A stretch of 64,000 bases of DNA from an uncultured Marinococcus sp. (GTDB lineage Bacteria > Bacillota > Bacilli > Bacillales > Marinococcaceae): contig NZ_CANLSU010000008.1 of NCBI RefSeq assembly GCF_947493875.1, positions 1 to 64,000 of the forward strand, written 5' to 3'. Of this stretch, positions 8,120-17,298 are shown one piece after another. Position numbers and translations under genes: made by a program. A model generated the notes under the pieces. It was not told the DNA's origin. It made no database searches and saw only the letters and a list, made by a program, of their open reading frames with translations. Position 1 is the stretch's first letter; every line of letters starts with the position of its first letter.

Positions 8120-9757
8120 ATGAGGCTTGTAGAATTTAGTGTCAAAAATTATAAAATTTTCAAAAACGAATTTTCGATTAAATTTAGTGAAGAAAATATG
8201 TCTATCTTGACTGGTAGAAATAATACCGGTAAATCTACTATTTTAGAAGCCTTGAACCACTTTTATAAAAAAAACATAAAAGCTAATTGTATTCCATTAG
8301 ATTGTTTTTCTAATAAAAGAGAAATTATTTCAATGAAAGCTATTTTAAGAGCAGAAAATGGCGAAGAGTATGAAATTCAAAAAAAATATGAAGCAGAAAA
8401 AGCAGCTAAGTTTTTGATAGGAAATCAAGAAGCTAAGAAAACAGGCGAAGATGCTGAACTTATCAATAATTTATTAGAGAATCCACCATTTTATATAACA
8501 CCAAATATGTCACCAGAAGATATAAACAAACTTATTCAAGACATTTACACTGACGTCCTTAAAGAAAAGCTTGAAACTTTTGATAAGGGAGAAGTTCAAG
8601 AAGGAGAAGAAGAACTTTTAGAAAAATACCGGCAAGTGCAAAAGGCTGTACCATCTTTTCTAGAAGAAATCACTGGCAATGTTGACAATTCGTTAGAATA
8701 TGTAAGCAATGTAGTGTCTGGAGACTTGCAAAGACTTTTTTCAAATCAGCAACTTTCTATCCAAATTTCTGGTGGAGAAAGCCAAGGATTCTCTCCTGCT
8801 GATATCATTAAATCTACTTCTTCTAAAGTAACAGTTAAAGATCAACAAGCTACGGACAATATGCCATTAGAGAATCAAGGTACCGGTCTGCAACGAATGA
8901 GCCTAATCTATTTAATACAGAAATTAATTTCTGAAAAAGTTATTGGTAGCGATAATAAATTATTGTTAATTGATGAACCCGAGGCCTTTCTTCATCCAGA
9001 AGCAATACGCGCCCTAAGTAGCTCTCTTTATCAAATAGGAGGGAATATGCCTTTAATTATTTCTACCCATTCTCCAATACTGATTGACCTTTCCAAAGAA
9101 CATTCAAATCTTCAAGTGTTTCGTGTGTCTAAAGATAAAGCTATTGATTTGTTCAAATCCACAAGAATTCGGTTCGAAGACGATGATATAAAAAATATGA
9201 AAGTAATGAACTATGTTGATTCCCATGTAAGTGAATTTTTCTTTGCTGACAACATTATCATAGTTGAAGGAGACACTGAATATCTAGCATTTCAGCACTT
9301 TGCAGAAGTCCACGATAAAAACGTACATATATTAAGAGCTAGAGGTAAAGACACTATTTGTACTTTAATGAAAATTTTAAATCAATTCAATACCAGCTAT
9401 GCAGTTTTACATGATGCCGACAATCATCAACATTACGCCTCCTCTCAATACCAAGCTCAAGAAACTAAATGTAAAAATATATTCGATCTCTCTGAGGGCG
9501 ATAATGGCATATATATATATTGTGCTAATAAAACATTTGAAGTTGCCATTGGCCATGAAGAACTTTCAAGCAAAAATAAAACAGCCTTTACTTTTGAATT
9601 AATTCACAACCCAACTGATGAAAATAAAGTATATAGAAAAAAAACAGAAAATTTATTTCTCAATATACTCGATCGAGAAACTAATAGTGAAGAATTCAGC
9701 GGAGAATTCAACATGATCACTTGCTATGAAGACATAGAAAAACACTTTCAAAATTGA
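8120..9757 (+). CDS. OLD-family ATPase-Toprim nuclease (stand-alone)
   Basis: A 545-aa protein with an SMC/ABC-type ATPase split by an insertion and a C-terminal Toprim nuclease domain, the class 1 OLD layout known from phage P2 Old. Walker A is GRNNTGKST at residues 32-40; the signature region is LENQGTGLQRMSLIYL near 255; Walker B LLLIDEPEAFLHPEA is near 282; an H-loop ISTHSP follows. The Toprim glutamate is in IIIVEGDTEYLAF near 381 and the acidic DxD in LHDADNH near 431. Likely an anti-phage or DNA-repair nuclease. No UvrD-type helicase adjoins it, so this is not a Gabija pair. The gene is markedly AT-rich and has its own AAGGGGGAAG site. Confidence 0.85.
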   Translation: MRLVEFSVKNYKIFKNEFSIKFSEENMSILTGRNNTGKSTILEALNHFYKKNIKANCIPLDCFSNKREIISMKAILRAENGEEYEIQKKYEAEKAAKFLIGNQEAKKTGEDAELINNLLENPPFYITPNMSPEDINKLIQDIYTDVLKEKLETFDKGEVQEGEEELLEKYRQVQKAVPSFLEEITGNVDNSLEYVSNVVSGDLQRLFSNQQLSIQISGGESQGFSPADIIKSTSSKVTVKDQQATDNMPLENQGTGLQRMSLIYLIQKLISEKVIGSDNKLLLIDEPEAFLHPEAIRALSSSLYQIGGNMPLIISTHSPILIDLSKEHSNLQVFRVSKDKAIDLFKSTRIRFEDDDIKNMKVMNYVDSHVSEFFFADNIIIVEGDTEYLAFQHFAEVHDKNVHILRARGKDTICTLMKILNQFNTSYAVLHDADNHQHYASSQYQAQETKCKNIFDLSEGDNGIYIYCANKTFEVAIGHEELSSKNKTAFTFELIHNPTDENKVYRKKTENLFLNILDRETNSEEFSGEFNMITCYEDIEKHFQN

Positions 9758-9800
9758 AGAGTTTTTCCTTGGTCGATTAGTGTTCAATGGGCTGTAAGCT

Positions 9801-9848
9801 AAAAACAGCCATTCAGTACTTAGGAGTCAGTACCGAATGGCTGTTTTT
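9801..9848. terminator. Bidirectional terminator between the OLD gene and sbcC
   Basis: AAAAACAGCCATTC / GAATGGCTGTTTTT, a 14-bp perfect stem with A and T runs on both sides, placed between two convergent genes. Confidence 0.85.
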
Positions 9849-9877
9849 ATTATTGTAATATTTATGCTTCGTTATAT

Positions 9878-12800
9878 TTAACTTACTAAAAAACGAGTTT
9901 GGCTATATCCTTCAAGCGTTTTAGAAACTTCAAGAATTGCTGGAAAGACTTTTTTCATCTCTTGCACATGAGAAATAACTCCAATGGTGCGTCCGGATTT
10001 TTGTAGATCAATCAATGTATCAATGACTTTATGCAGAGACTCTTCATCCAGGGAACCAAATCCTTCATCAATGAACATGGTATCAATCGTTATACCACCC
10101 TGATAACTTTGAATGATATCCGACATTCCAAGGGCCATACTCAAGGAAGCATTAAATTTTTCCCCACCAGATAAAGTTTTAACATCCCGATTTTGCCCCG
10201 TATAGGCATCGTAAACATCCAGACTTAAGCCGCTTTGCTTGCCGCGACTTTCCTGACGATCACTACGGATGAGGTGAAACTGTCCGTCTGTAATTCGGTA
10301 GAGACGCTCATTGGCCGCAGCAATAATTTGTTCGAGAAATTCAATTTGAACATAACGTTCAAAGGAAATTTTATTATTGTTATTCCCACGAATCATGTCG
10401 TGCAAATCAGCAATGACGCCGACTCTTTTCTCTTTATTGTCTAAATCATGTACGGTCTCTGTTATTTTTGTAATATAATTGTTAATCAGTTTTAGGTAAT
10501 TTTCCGCTTCCGAATTCTTTTTTCTAATGTTCTCTAGTCTCTCTTTTAAGCTATTAAGCTCTTGTTCCATCGCTTCTAGGTCAACTTGATAGTGACCTTC
10601 AAGCGCTTGTTTTAGGTCATTAATTTGTTGAGAGAGCTTTTCTAACGTGGAATCATAATCGTTGATTTCCTGTTTCAGTTGTAAACGTGTTTCTTTCGAC
10701 AAAAGAGCCTCACGATAAGATTCTTCCGTGCTAAAACCTTCATCTTGAATGGCCGAAAAGAATTGGTTTTCGGTTTTTTTACGTTTTTCTTGAACTTCTG
10801 TTAATTGATTAACTCGTTCTGTATAGGTTGTTTGATGCGTTAATTCCATTTGTCGGGCTTCAGAAAGCTCTTGTTGGGCTAGATTCCATTCTTTTTCTAG
10901 TCGGTTTTTCTTTTCTTTTAGACTATCAATGGTCTTTTTCAGTTCTGTTGGTGTTCGAAGATTTTCCGGAATGTTACTAATTTTTTCTTCATATCTTGAT
11001 TTAGCAGTGGCTTGCTCAATTTTGATTTCTTGAATTTTTTCTTCTATCTTTTCTTTTTTTTCTTGGAGAGTTTTTAATTGCTTTTCTTTGTCGTCTTTGA
11101 GCTTTCGTTTTTGTTTTATTAAATTGAAGGTTTTCTCGAGCTCTTGGATTTTCTGCTTCATTTGCTCTGCTTCAGCATATAGTTTATTAAAAATGCTCTC
11201 TGCTTCATTGTAGGTAGAAAAGTGAAATTGTGCTAGCTCCTCCTCTCTTAAACGTTTAGTTTCTTCTACCTTGGATTGATACTCCACTTTCGCTTGCATG
11301 AACGCTTGGTGGGACTGATCATACTGATTTCGAATTTGCTTAAACTGCTCCTCCGTTGGAATCTTTTCATGAAATTTTGCTTTGTTCGGATGACTAGTAC
11401 TTCCACAAACTGGACAAGAATCTCCATCGTGAAGATGTTCTGCCAATACTACTGCTTGCCCTTTGATCCAGGTTTCCTCTGTAGAATGGTACATTGACTT
11501 GTCTTTTTCAAACTGGATTTGCTTTTGCTCCATACTCGTTTTTAGCTCTTCGTTCGCTTTAACCTGTTCGAGATAGCTACGGAAGGTACGACCAACCTTT
11601 TGTTTTTCTTGAAAATGGTTTTGTTGCTCAGTTAGTGTTTCCGTTTCTTCCTCGTTTTGCTGAATAAATGTTCGTAAGTCATCGATTTCTTGTTGGATAG
11701 TATTGAGTTCTTTTACTGTATCTTCATGACTCTTATTTTCTTTATCAATTTGTTTTTGATGATTATCTAGAATTCGTTTATCTTGGTCGGCGTTTTCCAC
11801 AGTTGGTTGAAGTTCTTCGAAACGGTTCAGCTCGTACACTGTACGAGCTCGCTCGTCTTCTTTTCTCTGTTCCGTTTCGTGAACCCTTTCGGCTTTTTGA
11901 CGACGATCAACGGCCGCATGTATGTTGTTCTTTATTTCCTCAAGAGCTTCTTGTTTTTCCTGCTCCTCAATGCGACTGTTCTCTCTATACTCGTCATAGA
12001 GAGTCAGACTAGCTGCTTTTTCGGCATTTTCGAACCGATGCTTTTTGTCTTCAATTTCTTTTTCTCTTTTTCTCATTTCTTGCAACGTAGTTTCTTTTTC
12101 TCGAAGTTGGTCAAATTGTTGATTAATCTGCTTAGCCTCATAAAAATTTTCAACCATCTTCTCGTGTTTTTCTTCCGCCAATTGCATTTCGTTTTTAGTT
12201 TGTTCTAATTGATGCTGAAAGTATTCCGCTTCTTCTTCCATCCCACTGATGACCTGTGTCGGAAGATAATTTTCTTGATGAAATATTTTTGTAAGAGTCG
12301 ATGCTTCTCTATATGGAACTGCTTCATGAATATGGTTTATATGCTGATGCAATTGAACGTTAATCCGCTCGTGTTGTTTTTCTGCTTCTTGACGCTTTTC
12401 TTTCATTTGATTGGCAAACCATTGATAAGGCTCTGTTTTAAATATTTTGCGCAGTATGGATTCCTTGTTTTCAGTTTCAGAAGTGAGAAGCTTGCGAAAT
12501 TCTCCCTGGGGAAGCATAACGATTTGTTTAAATTGCTCTTCAGTTAAACCAATTAAGTCCTTCACCTTTTGATTAATTTCACTAACTATTTGTCGATCAA
12601 CGCAAGGGAATTCGTTTTCTCCCCTCTGTTCATAGAATTCATATTTTTCTCCAGTAGCACTTTTATTGCCTTCTTTCACGTGAGGCATTTGACGTAGAAT
12701 ACGATATGATCTATCCTGCAGTTCAAACTCGAATTCTACGGACGTAGGTGTGTCGTCTCGAGCGAAATGACTGCGCATCATTCTCGGCTCTCCCCGATCT

Positions 12801-12976
12801 TCTCCACTCGCGCTTCCAAAAAGCGCAAAACAAATACCATCAAATAAAGTAGTCTTTCCGGCTCCCGTATTACCTGAAATAATAAACAACTTATGTTCTT
12901 TTAGATCAGAGAATTGTATGACTTCTTTTTCCTTATAAGGACCGAAGGCAGTCATCGTTAATTTGATTGGCTTCAT
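9878..12976 (-). CDS. sbcC: Exonuclease subunit SbcC (Rad50-like)
   Basis: ATPase subunit of the SbcCD (Rad50-Mre11) nuclease, which opens hairpins and trims blocked DNA ends. 1032 aa. N-terminal Walker A GNTGAGKTTLFDGI is near residue 35; very long coiled coils flank the zinc hook CPVCGS at about residue 520; the ABC signature VKTLSGGEKFNASLSMALG is near 935 and Walker B DTMFIDEGFGSLDEE near 965. Its ATG overlaps the sbcD stop codon (ATGA), so the two are translationally coupled. A plasmid copy of a normally chromosomal pair is unusual. Confidence 0.95.
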   Translation of the reverse strand: MKPIKLTMTAFGPYKEKEVIQFSDLKEHKLFIISGNTGAGKTTLFDGICFALFGSASGEDRGEPRMMRSHFARDDTPTSVEFEFELQDRSYRILRQMPHVKEGNKSATGEKYEFYEQRGENEFPCVDRQIVSEINQKVKDLIGLTEEQFKQIVMLPQGEFRKLLTSETENKESILRKIFKTEPYQWFANQMKEKRQEAEKQHERINVQLHQHINHIHEAVPYREASTLTKIFHQENYLPTQVISGMEEEAEYFQHQLEQTKNEMQLAEEKHEKMVENFYEAKQINQQFDQLREKETTLQEMRKREKEIEDKKHRFENAEKAASLTLYDEYRENSRIEEQEKQEALEEIKNNIHAAVDRRQKAERVHETEQRKEDERARTVYELNRFEELQPTVENADQDKRILDNHQKQIDKENKSHEDTVKELNTIQQEIDDLRTFIQQNEEETETLTEQQNHFQEKQKVGRTFRSYLEQVKANEELKTSMEQKQIQFEKDKSMYHSTEETWIKGQAVVLAEHLHDGDSCPVCGSTSHPNKAKFHEKIPTEEQFKQIRNQYDQSHQAFMQAKVEYQSKVEETKRLREEELAQFHFSTYNEAESIFNKLYAEAEQMKQKIQELEKTFNLIKQKRKLKDDKEKQLKTLQEKKEKIEEKIQEIKIEQATAKSRYEEKISNIPENLRTPTELKKTIDSLKEKKNRLEKEWNLAQQELSEARQMELTHQTTYTERVNQLTEVQEKRKKTENQFFSAIQDEGFSTEESYREALLSKETRLQLKQEINDYDSTLEKLSQQINDLKQALEGHYQVDLEAMEQELNSLKERLENIRKKNSEAENYLKLINNYITKITETVHDLDNKEKRVGVIADLHDMIRGNNNNKISFERYVQIEFLEQIIAAANERLYRITDGQFHLIRSDRQESRGKQSGLSLDVYDAYTGQNRDVKTLSGGEKFNASLSMALGMSDIIQSYQGGITIDTMFIDEGFGSLDEESLHKVIDTLIDLQKSGRTIGVISHVQEMKKVFPAILEVSKTLEGYSQTRFLVS

Positions 12977-14127
12977 TGATTTCGCTCCTCCCTCTCGAAT
13001 TCTTCCAAAATCTCTTTAAAGATTATTTCTTCTTCTTTTTTTAATTCAGTCCCTTTCACTTCATAGTAAAAGGATTTGAAAAGAGAGACACGGTCCATTT
13101 CATCGCGCTTGGCAGGAGACGCGAAACTATGCCCTGCTGTAGAGACAGAAATTTCTCTATGAATATGCAAGGTGTTTGGAAAGACAGCACGTATTTTTTC
13201 CATGGGAGAAAGTATAGGTGTCTCATCTTCTAAATGAACAAAGACATAATCTTCACTCGGCGTTTCACTAAGTAATTCTTCCATTTTTCCTTTGATAACT
13301 CGCATATCTCTTTTTGGATTAAAGAGTTGCTTGTCAATAGTCGCATTTCCTTGCTCGTCTAAATCTACTACATAAAATCCTTTTTGATGCTTTGCCTCTG
13401 ATGAAGAGTATTTTAGTGGGGAACCCGAGTAACGAATGGTGCTTTCTCCCGTATAATGAGCCTGATGAAGATGACCCAAAGCTGTGTAGTGAAAAACATT
13501 AAAAATTTCTGAAGAGACGTATTCTGCCCCACCGATAGACAACGGACGTTCAGAATCACTCGTATTCTCTTGCTCTTCACCATAAGGAGTAACAAATAAA
13601 TGGCCTACGAAAACATGTCGAGCCTTCGCATCCATTTGTTCTTTTATTAGATCTACAATTTTCCTTGCAGCATCATTATGGGTTCGTATTTCCTCATCAC
13701 CCGTAACTATTCGAATAATGCTAGGGTCCGTGTAAGGAATGGTGTGAAAGTGCACTTCCCCGTATTCATCATTAAGTTTTATTGGTTCAAAATCTTCAGT
13801 AAATTCACCAGTGACGTGAAATCCTCTTGACTTCATAATACTACTAGCAAAATGGAGACGGCTTGGACTGTCATGATTACCAGCAACAGCAATCACAGGA
13901 ATATTTAAGTCTAGCACAATTTTTTCAAGTGTCTCGTCTAATAATTTTACAGCTTCCGTTGGAGGCACTGCACGATCATAAAGATCACCAGCTACTATGA
14001 CTGCATCTGGTTGTTCTGCTTCTACTGCATAGACAAACTGTTCTAAGATAAACCTTTGATCTTCTGTCATATAAACGCCTTGAACTAATTTTCCTAAATG
14101 CCAGTCCGCTGTATGTAAAAATTTCAT
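12973..14127 (-). CDS. sbcD: Exonuclease subunit SbcD (Mre11-like)
   Basis: Metallophosphoesterase nuclease subunit of SbcCD, 384 aa. The metal-binding motifs are in order: HTADWHLGK near the N-terminus, VAGDLYDRAVP near 48, AGNHDSPSRL near 85, FVGHLFVTPYG near 178, and YTALGHLHQAHY near 220. I use the ATG at 14125-14127 rather than the GTG three codons upstream because an AAAGAG site fits the ATG better. It forms a two-gene operon with sbcC (overlapping stop and start). Confidence 0.95.
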   Translation of the reverse strand: MKFLHTADWHLGKLVQGVYMTEDQRFILEQFVYAVEAEQPDAVIVAGDLYDRAVPPTEAVKLLDETLEKIVLDLNIPVIAVAGNHDSPSRLHFASSIMKSRGFHVTGEFTEDFEPIKLNDEYGEVHFHTIPYTDPSIIRIVTGDEEIRTHNDAARKIVDLIKEQMDAKARHVFVGHLFVTPYGEEQENTSDSERPLSIGGAEYVSSEIFNVFHYTALGHLHQAHYTGESTIRYSGSPLKYSSSEAKHQKGFYVVDLDEQGNATIDKQLFNPKRDMRVIKGKMEELLSETPSEDYVFVHLEDETPILSPMEKIRAVFPNTLHIHREISVSTAGHSFASPAKRDEMDRVSLFKSFYYEVKGTELKKEEEIIFKEILEEFEREERNQ

Positions 14128-14243
14128 GTTTTTCACTCTTTCTGGCGATGGCCCGGTATATACTTCCCATTTTACTGGAATATTCTAATGAAAGGAATCA
14201 CTAACTTTTTTCATCTCATAAAGTGTACTTTTTGATATATATA

Positions 14244-14288
14244 AAGAAAGCCCACACGAACGTCTCTATCGTTCGTGTGGGCTTTCTT
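14244..14288. terminator. Strong bidirectional terminator
   Basis: AAGAAAGCCCACACGAACG pairs perfectly with its complement at 14270-14288 (19-bp stem, 7-nt loop). It lies upstream of sbcD and downstream of the PIN-domain remnant read on the minus strand. Confidence 0.75.
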
Positions 14289-14297
14289 ATGACCTAT

Positions 14298-14489
14298 TCA
14301 CACCATGATACGTTTAAATTCTTTGGGCATTACACGTTGAATCGATCCGATTCGTGCAGGAAAGTGTTTATGATTATCTGTCACGATATAATCACAATCG
14401 GTTTCGATCGCTGTAGCCCATTCAAGATGAAAAAAGCCGAGGCCAAAGAAATGCTTCGAACCCCGGCTTAGACGCCAACAAAGTTTCAA
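14298..14489 (-). pseudogene. PIN-domain protein, C-terminal remnant
   Basis: The 3' end of a PIN-fold RNase (VapC-like toxins and relatives). The visible part EWATAIETDCDYIVTDNHKHFP carries the conserved acidic pair of the PIN active site (ATAIE...IVTDN), followed by a family-like tail RIGSIQRVMPKEF. The upstream half is missing, and the preceding codons also read sensibly in another frame (VETLLASKPGFEAF), which suggests a frameshift about 14435. No start with a ribosome-binding site and no antitoxin gene is seen. Considered dead. Confidence 0.55.
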
Positions 14490-14570
14490 CAGCTCTGTTT
14501 ATATGTCGAAAAGGCAGACAAACATGCGCTAGCACGTGGGATGATAAAGACCGATGAAAACAGGCATCGT

Positions 14571-15431
14571 TTACGAATAGAGCATATAGGTAAGAGCTTC
14601 GGCGACGCCGTGTTCGTCATTGGTCCCGACAATGTGGTCGCTCATGGTTTTGACTTCATCCACGGCGTTTCCGATAGCTACAGCGTATCCGGCCGTTTCA
14701 AGCATACTGATATCATTGACATTGTCTCCGATGGCAGCGGTGTCTTTTAACGGTATAACCAGCGCTGTAGCCAGTCTTTCGAGCGCAATCCCCTTCGAAG
14801 CTCCCGTATGTTCAATTTCGAAATTATGATTCCCCGAAGTAACGAGGGTTAAATCTTCCCGGTGTTTAAAGTGCTCAATCCCTGCCTGGCGCTTTTCTTC
14901 GATAAAAGAAACGGCCAAAATATTATACAGGGAAACGTTCATCTCATGCAGATCGAGATAGCTTTCCATAAAGGAAAATCCGCTTTGGCTGTATTGTCGT
15001 TTCGCTGCTTGCTGCATGGAGGCTGTATCCGCATGGGGGTTGGCGCTTTTGATCCGGTCCTGCTCGATGTGAAGCAGTTCCCGGCTGTTGTGGGGGGTGT
15101 AGATCGCTTTTTCGGTAAACGCTTCATAATAGAATTCCTGCTGATGAAGCCATGAAAGGACTTCCATACCTGTGTCTTTGGGAAGAGGCACCGAAATATA
15201 CAACTCCCGGTCCGGCGAGTGAATAGCGGCACCGTTCGCCGAAATGACCCACGGTTGAAGAGATGTATTTTGAAGCATGTTCCATACATCAAAGTGGGCT
15301 CTGCCTGTAGCGATAACGATAGCAATACCGTTTTCGACGGCTGCTTCAAGTGTTTGTACGGTTTTGTCATCTAATTGATTTTCGCTGTTCAACAGCGTGC
15401 CGTCCAAGTCAATGGCGACCATTGAAAACAT
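14571..15431 (-). CDS. Cof-type HAD-IIB sugar-phosphatase-like hydrolase
   Basis: Cytoplasmic haloacid-dehalogenase-fold phosphatase, 286 aa, subfamily IIB (Cof/YwpJ type). Motif I with the nucleophile is VAIDLDGTLLNS (residues 5-16), motif II is the threonine in IVIATGR near 40, and motif IV is GDNVNDISML near 230; the large C2 cap lies between. Substrates of this family are usually sugar phosphates or FMN/PLP, and cannot be told from sequence. The ATG has an AGGAGGACATGCC leader. It stands alone with no operon partner. Confidence 0.88.
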   Translation of the reverse strand: MFSMVAIDLDGTLLNSENQLDDKTVQTLEAAVENGIAIVIATGRAHFDVWNMLQNTSLQPWVISANGAAIHSPDRELYISVPLPKDTGMEVLSWLHQQEFYYEAFTEKAIYTPHNSRELLHIEQDRIKSANPHADTASMQQAAKRQYSQSGFSFMESYLDLHEMNVSLYNILAVSFIEEKRQAGIEHFKHREDLTLVTSGNHNFEIEHTGASKGIALERLATALVIPLKDTAAIGDNVNDISMLETAGYAVAIGNAVDEVKTMSDHIVGTNDEHGVAEALTYMLYS

Positions 15432-16161
15432 GGCATGTCCTCCTATCCATAGACGAGGTTCAAAGCATGAACCTTTTATACCTTACCATAACATATCATC
15501 ACCAACGAAATTACACACAAAGATTTGTATAAAATGGTAACCTATTTATATGGTTTCATTCGGAAGATGTATAAAAAATGCAGTGATCATATGATCTGTT
15601 TAACCCTTAAAATGAACAGGAAATAACAAGAGCCCTTGCTTTTAACAGAAGAAAGCCAATGGTGTTTTTTGTTAAAAATACGGTCCATGAAATTTTACAT
15701 TTTACTTCCTCAAGAAGTTCCGTGGTTGCACCTCTAGGTCAAAACCTTGAAAATGGAAATAACTTACACTATTTTTTGAGCGTGTTGGGAGGAGGCTTAT
15801 GGATGAGCCTGCGTTTGCTTTATAGATAGAGCACCCTGTGTTTATTGCTTAGTCTGACGTCGTGGCTACCCAACCTGATCTGGGATGATGGTTTTAGTTC
15901 CTGGATCATCAGCCAGGGATTCGGAGCTATTGGTTTTGTGTTAGCCGTCATTGGTCGGCTATGGTGGCTTCTTTTGCAGCCATTTGTCATCATGGCCAAT
16001 AGTTTTTTTGTTTTCATGGCAGTGAGCTATTATTTTATTTTTTAAGCGCAACGATCGACACCAATCATTTCAATGGTGTTTCTTCTCTCTCTACTCGCCA
16101 TTGGCCCCCATTATCAATAACAACAAGGAGAGAAAAAAGGAGAGAAAAAAGGAGAGAAAAC
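15432..16161. other. Mostly non-coding stretch with one possible small membrane ORF
   Basis: No convincing gene. A plus-strand frame 15845-16045 (TTG start) would encode 66 residues with hydrophobic segments (WIISQGFGAIGFVLAVIG and LLQPFVIMANSFFVF), but it has no ribosome-binding site and I leave it uncalled. A weak hairpin ACACCA / TGGTGT (about 16059-16079) is followed by a pyrimidine run. The rest has no visible structure. Confidence 0.4.
16125..16160 (+). repeat. Three perfect tandem copies of a 12-bp Shine-Dalgarno unit
   Basis: AAGGAGAGAAAA is repeated exactly three times (16125-16136, 16137-16148, 16149-16160), and the last copy sits at the correct distance from the ATG at 16162. It probably arose by slippage and offers three ribosome-binding sites in a row. 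Confidence 0.85.
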
Positions 16162-16434
16162 ATGACTTTTCTATCGACTTACGGCTTTTTGATCGCAGTT
16201 TTTCTTTTATCTTTTGGTCTCGTTACGGGGGGTTCCTACGTTCTGTCGCACGTCGGCAAAGTCGTGACGAGTTGGGCGTTAGGACTGACAGGCGCCGGTG
16301 TACTCTTGTATGGTTGGCTAGTGCCCGAAGAGCCGTTTGCCGGCATCGCTTATGGAGCCCTGGCTTTTTGTATCGTGCTCGGGATAAGCATCAGCTGGGC
16401 GTTTATCGACTTCAAAAACGATGAAAACCCTTGA
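16162..16434 (+). CDS. Small hydrophobic membrane protein, unknown
   Basis: 90 aa with three predicted membrane segments: FLIAVFLLSFGLVTGGSYVL, a central VVTSWALGLTGAGVLLYGWL, and GIAYGALAFCIVLGISISWAF. No family recognised. It is placed after a triplicated AAGGAGAGAAAA ribosome-binding element, which is good evidence that it is translated. No operon partner: both flanks are largely gene-free. Confidence 0.7.
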   Translation: MTFLSTYGFLIAVFLLSFGLVTGGSYVLSHVGKVVTSWALGLTGAGVLLYGWLVPEEPFAGIAYGALAFCIVLGISISWAFIDFKNDENP

Positions 16435-17027
16435 TGGCTAAAGGTATTTCTATTTCCGCCAGCTTGAGCCAAGGACAAGAATAGATAAATGATGGATGAG
16501 GCAGCAAACCCGTCTATATAAATCTGCCCCAAAGCTACCACCTGATCGCGTGGTTCCTCACAATCTCCATCTATATGCAAACGTTTCAATGTCCAGGACT
16601 GGACAACCTCCCTATATTCGTTCCTTCGCATGCTAAAAAATTGCTGCTCAGGGCTCGGAAAAGTTCCCGGCCTGAAGCAAAAGGGTTGCAACGGCCGCAC
16701 TTATTGAAGGACGGCCGGGAACGTGGTGGGTTAGCAACTGTTTGGAGTGTTCGTATACTTCGGATTAGTCCCCGTTGCCCTAGCAATGATTTATATGGAA
16801 AAACCACGGAAGGTGTTTCTTCAGAAGACGTGTGGCACTTACATTGACAATCTAAGTAGTGAATTAACATAATCGCGATTATCAGTAGTCTTGCGCTAAA
16901 AGAAGCCCTTTGACTTCTGAAAAAGTCAAAGGGCTTCTTTGGTTTTTACACCTAGACAATGATACATCTATCAATAAAAAGCCAAGCTTTATCAAAATAG
17001 GCTCTTCTATTTTAAGTTAGGAGCAAC
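16435..17027. other. Gene-free stretch with a terminator
   Basis: I see no supported gene. A short palindrome TGTCCAG-GA-CTGGACA lies near 16589-16604, and a clear terminator at 16898-16940. Frames open on both strands have no ribosome-binding sites and no recognisable motifs. Confidence 0.4.
16898..16940 (+). terminator. Intrinsic terminator
   Basis: AAAGAAGCCCTTTGACTT pairs with AAGTCAAAGGGCTTCTTT (18-bp perfect stem), followed on the plus strand by GGTTTTTA. It could end the transcript of the small membrane protein gene. Confidence 0.8.
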
Positions 17028-17222
17028 ATGATAAACGACAGACTGACTCTCGGTTTAAGCGTAGGAGGCGCCGAAACTGGGCAAACGAAAATGGTTAATC
17101 TTTTTTCAAACGAATATTCACCATTGGATGATTTGAATATTGTCCCCTTGGGGGAAGGATTGTTTTGTACGGTGGGCATATGGAAATATCCATCGCAGTT
17201 AATGAAAGGAGATGAAATCTAA
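17028..17222 (+). CDS. Small hypothetical protein
   Basis: 64 aa, MINDRLTLGLSVGGAETG..., no family recognised, no membrane segment. The start is supported by GTTAGGAGCAAC just upstream of the ATG, and the preceding terminator separates it from other transcription. The mix of hydrophobic and charged residues is protein-like, but the evidence is thin; it could be a chance frame. Confidence 0.35.
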   Translation: MINDRLTLGLSVGGAETGQTKMVNLFSNEYSPLDDLNIVPLGEGLFCTVGIWKYPSQLMKGDEI

Positions 17223-17244
17223 AAAAAACCAGCCGATTGGCTGG
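17221..17244 (-). terminator. Minus-strand intrinsic terminator
   Basis: CCAGCC-GATT-GGCTGG hairpin followed, on the minus strand, by a run of eight T residues. It would end leftward transcription from the 17.3-17.9 kb genes. Confidence 0.7.
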
Positions 17245-17298
17245 CCATTCGAATACAGATCGAACGTTAAAGGGGGTGCTTGGGGAAGAATGTGACTC

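Noticed and set aside
8120..9757. Gabija (GajA) or PARIS assignment for the OLD-type gene
   Set aside because: No GajB-type helicase and no separate DUF4435 partner gene adjoins it; the next feature is a terminator and convergent sbcC.
11783..12208. Plus-strand frame of 141 codons within sbcC
   Set aside because: Phe/Leu-rich shadow of the Glu/Lys-rich coiled coil encoded on the other strand.
16435..16900. Group II intron or transposase remnant
   Set aside because: Translations in all frames show no reverse transcriptase or transposase motif, and no domain V-like hairpin was seen.
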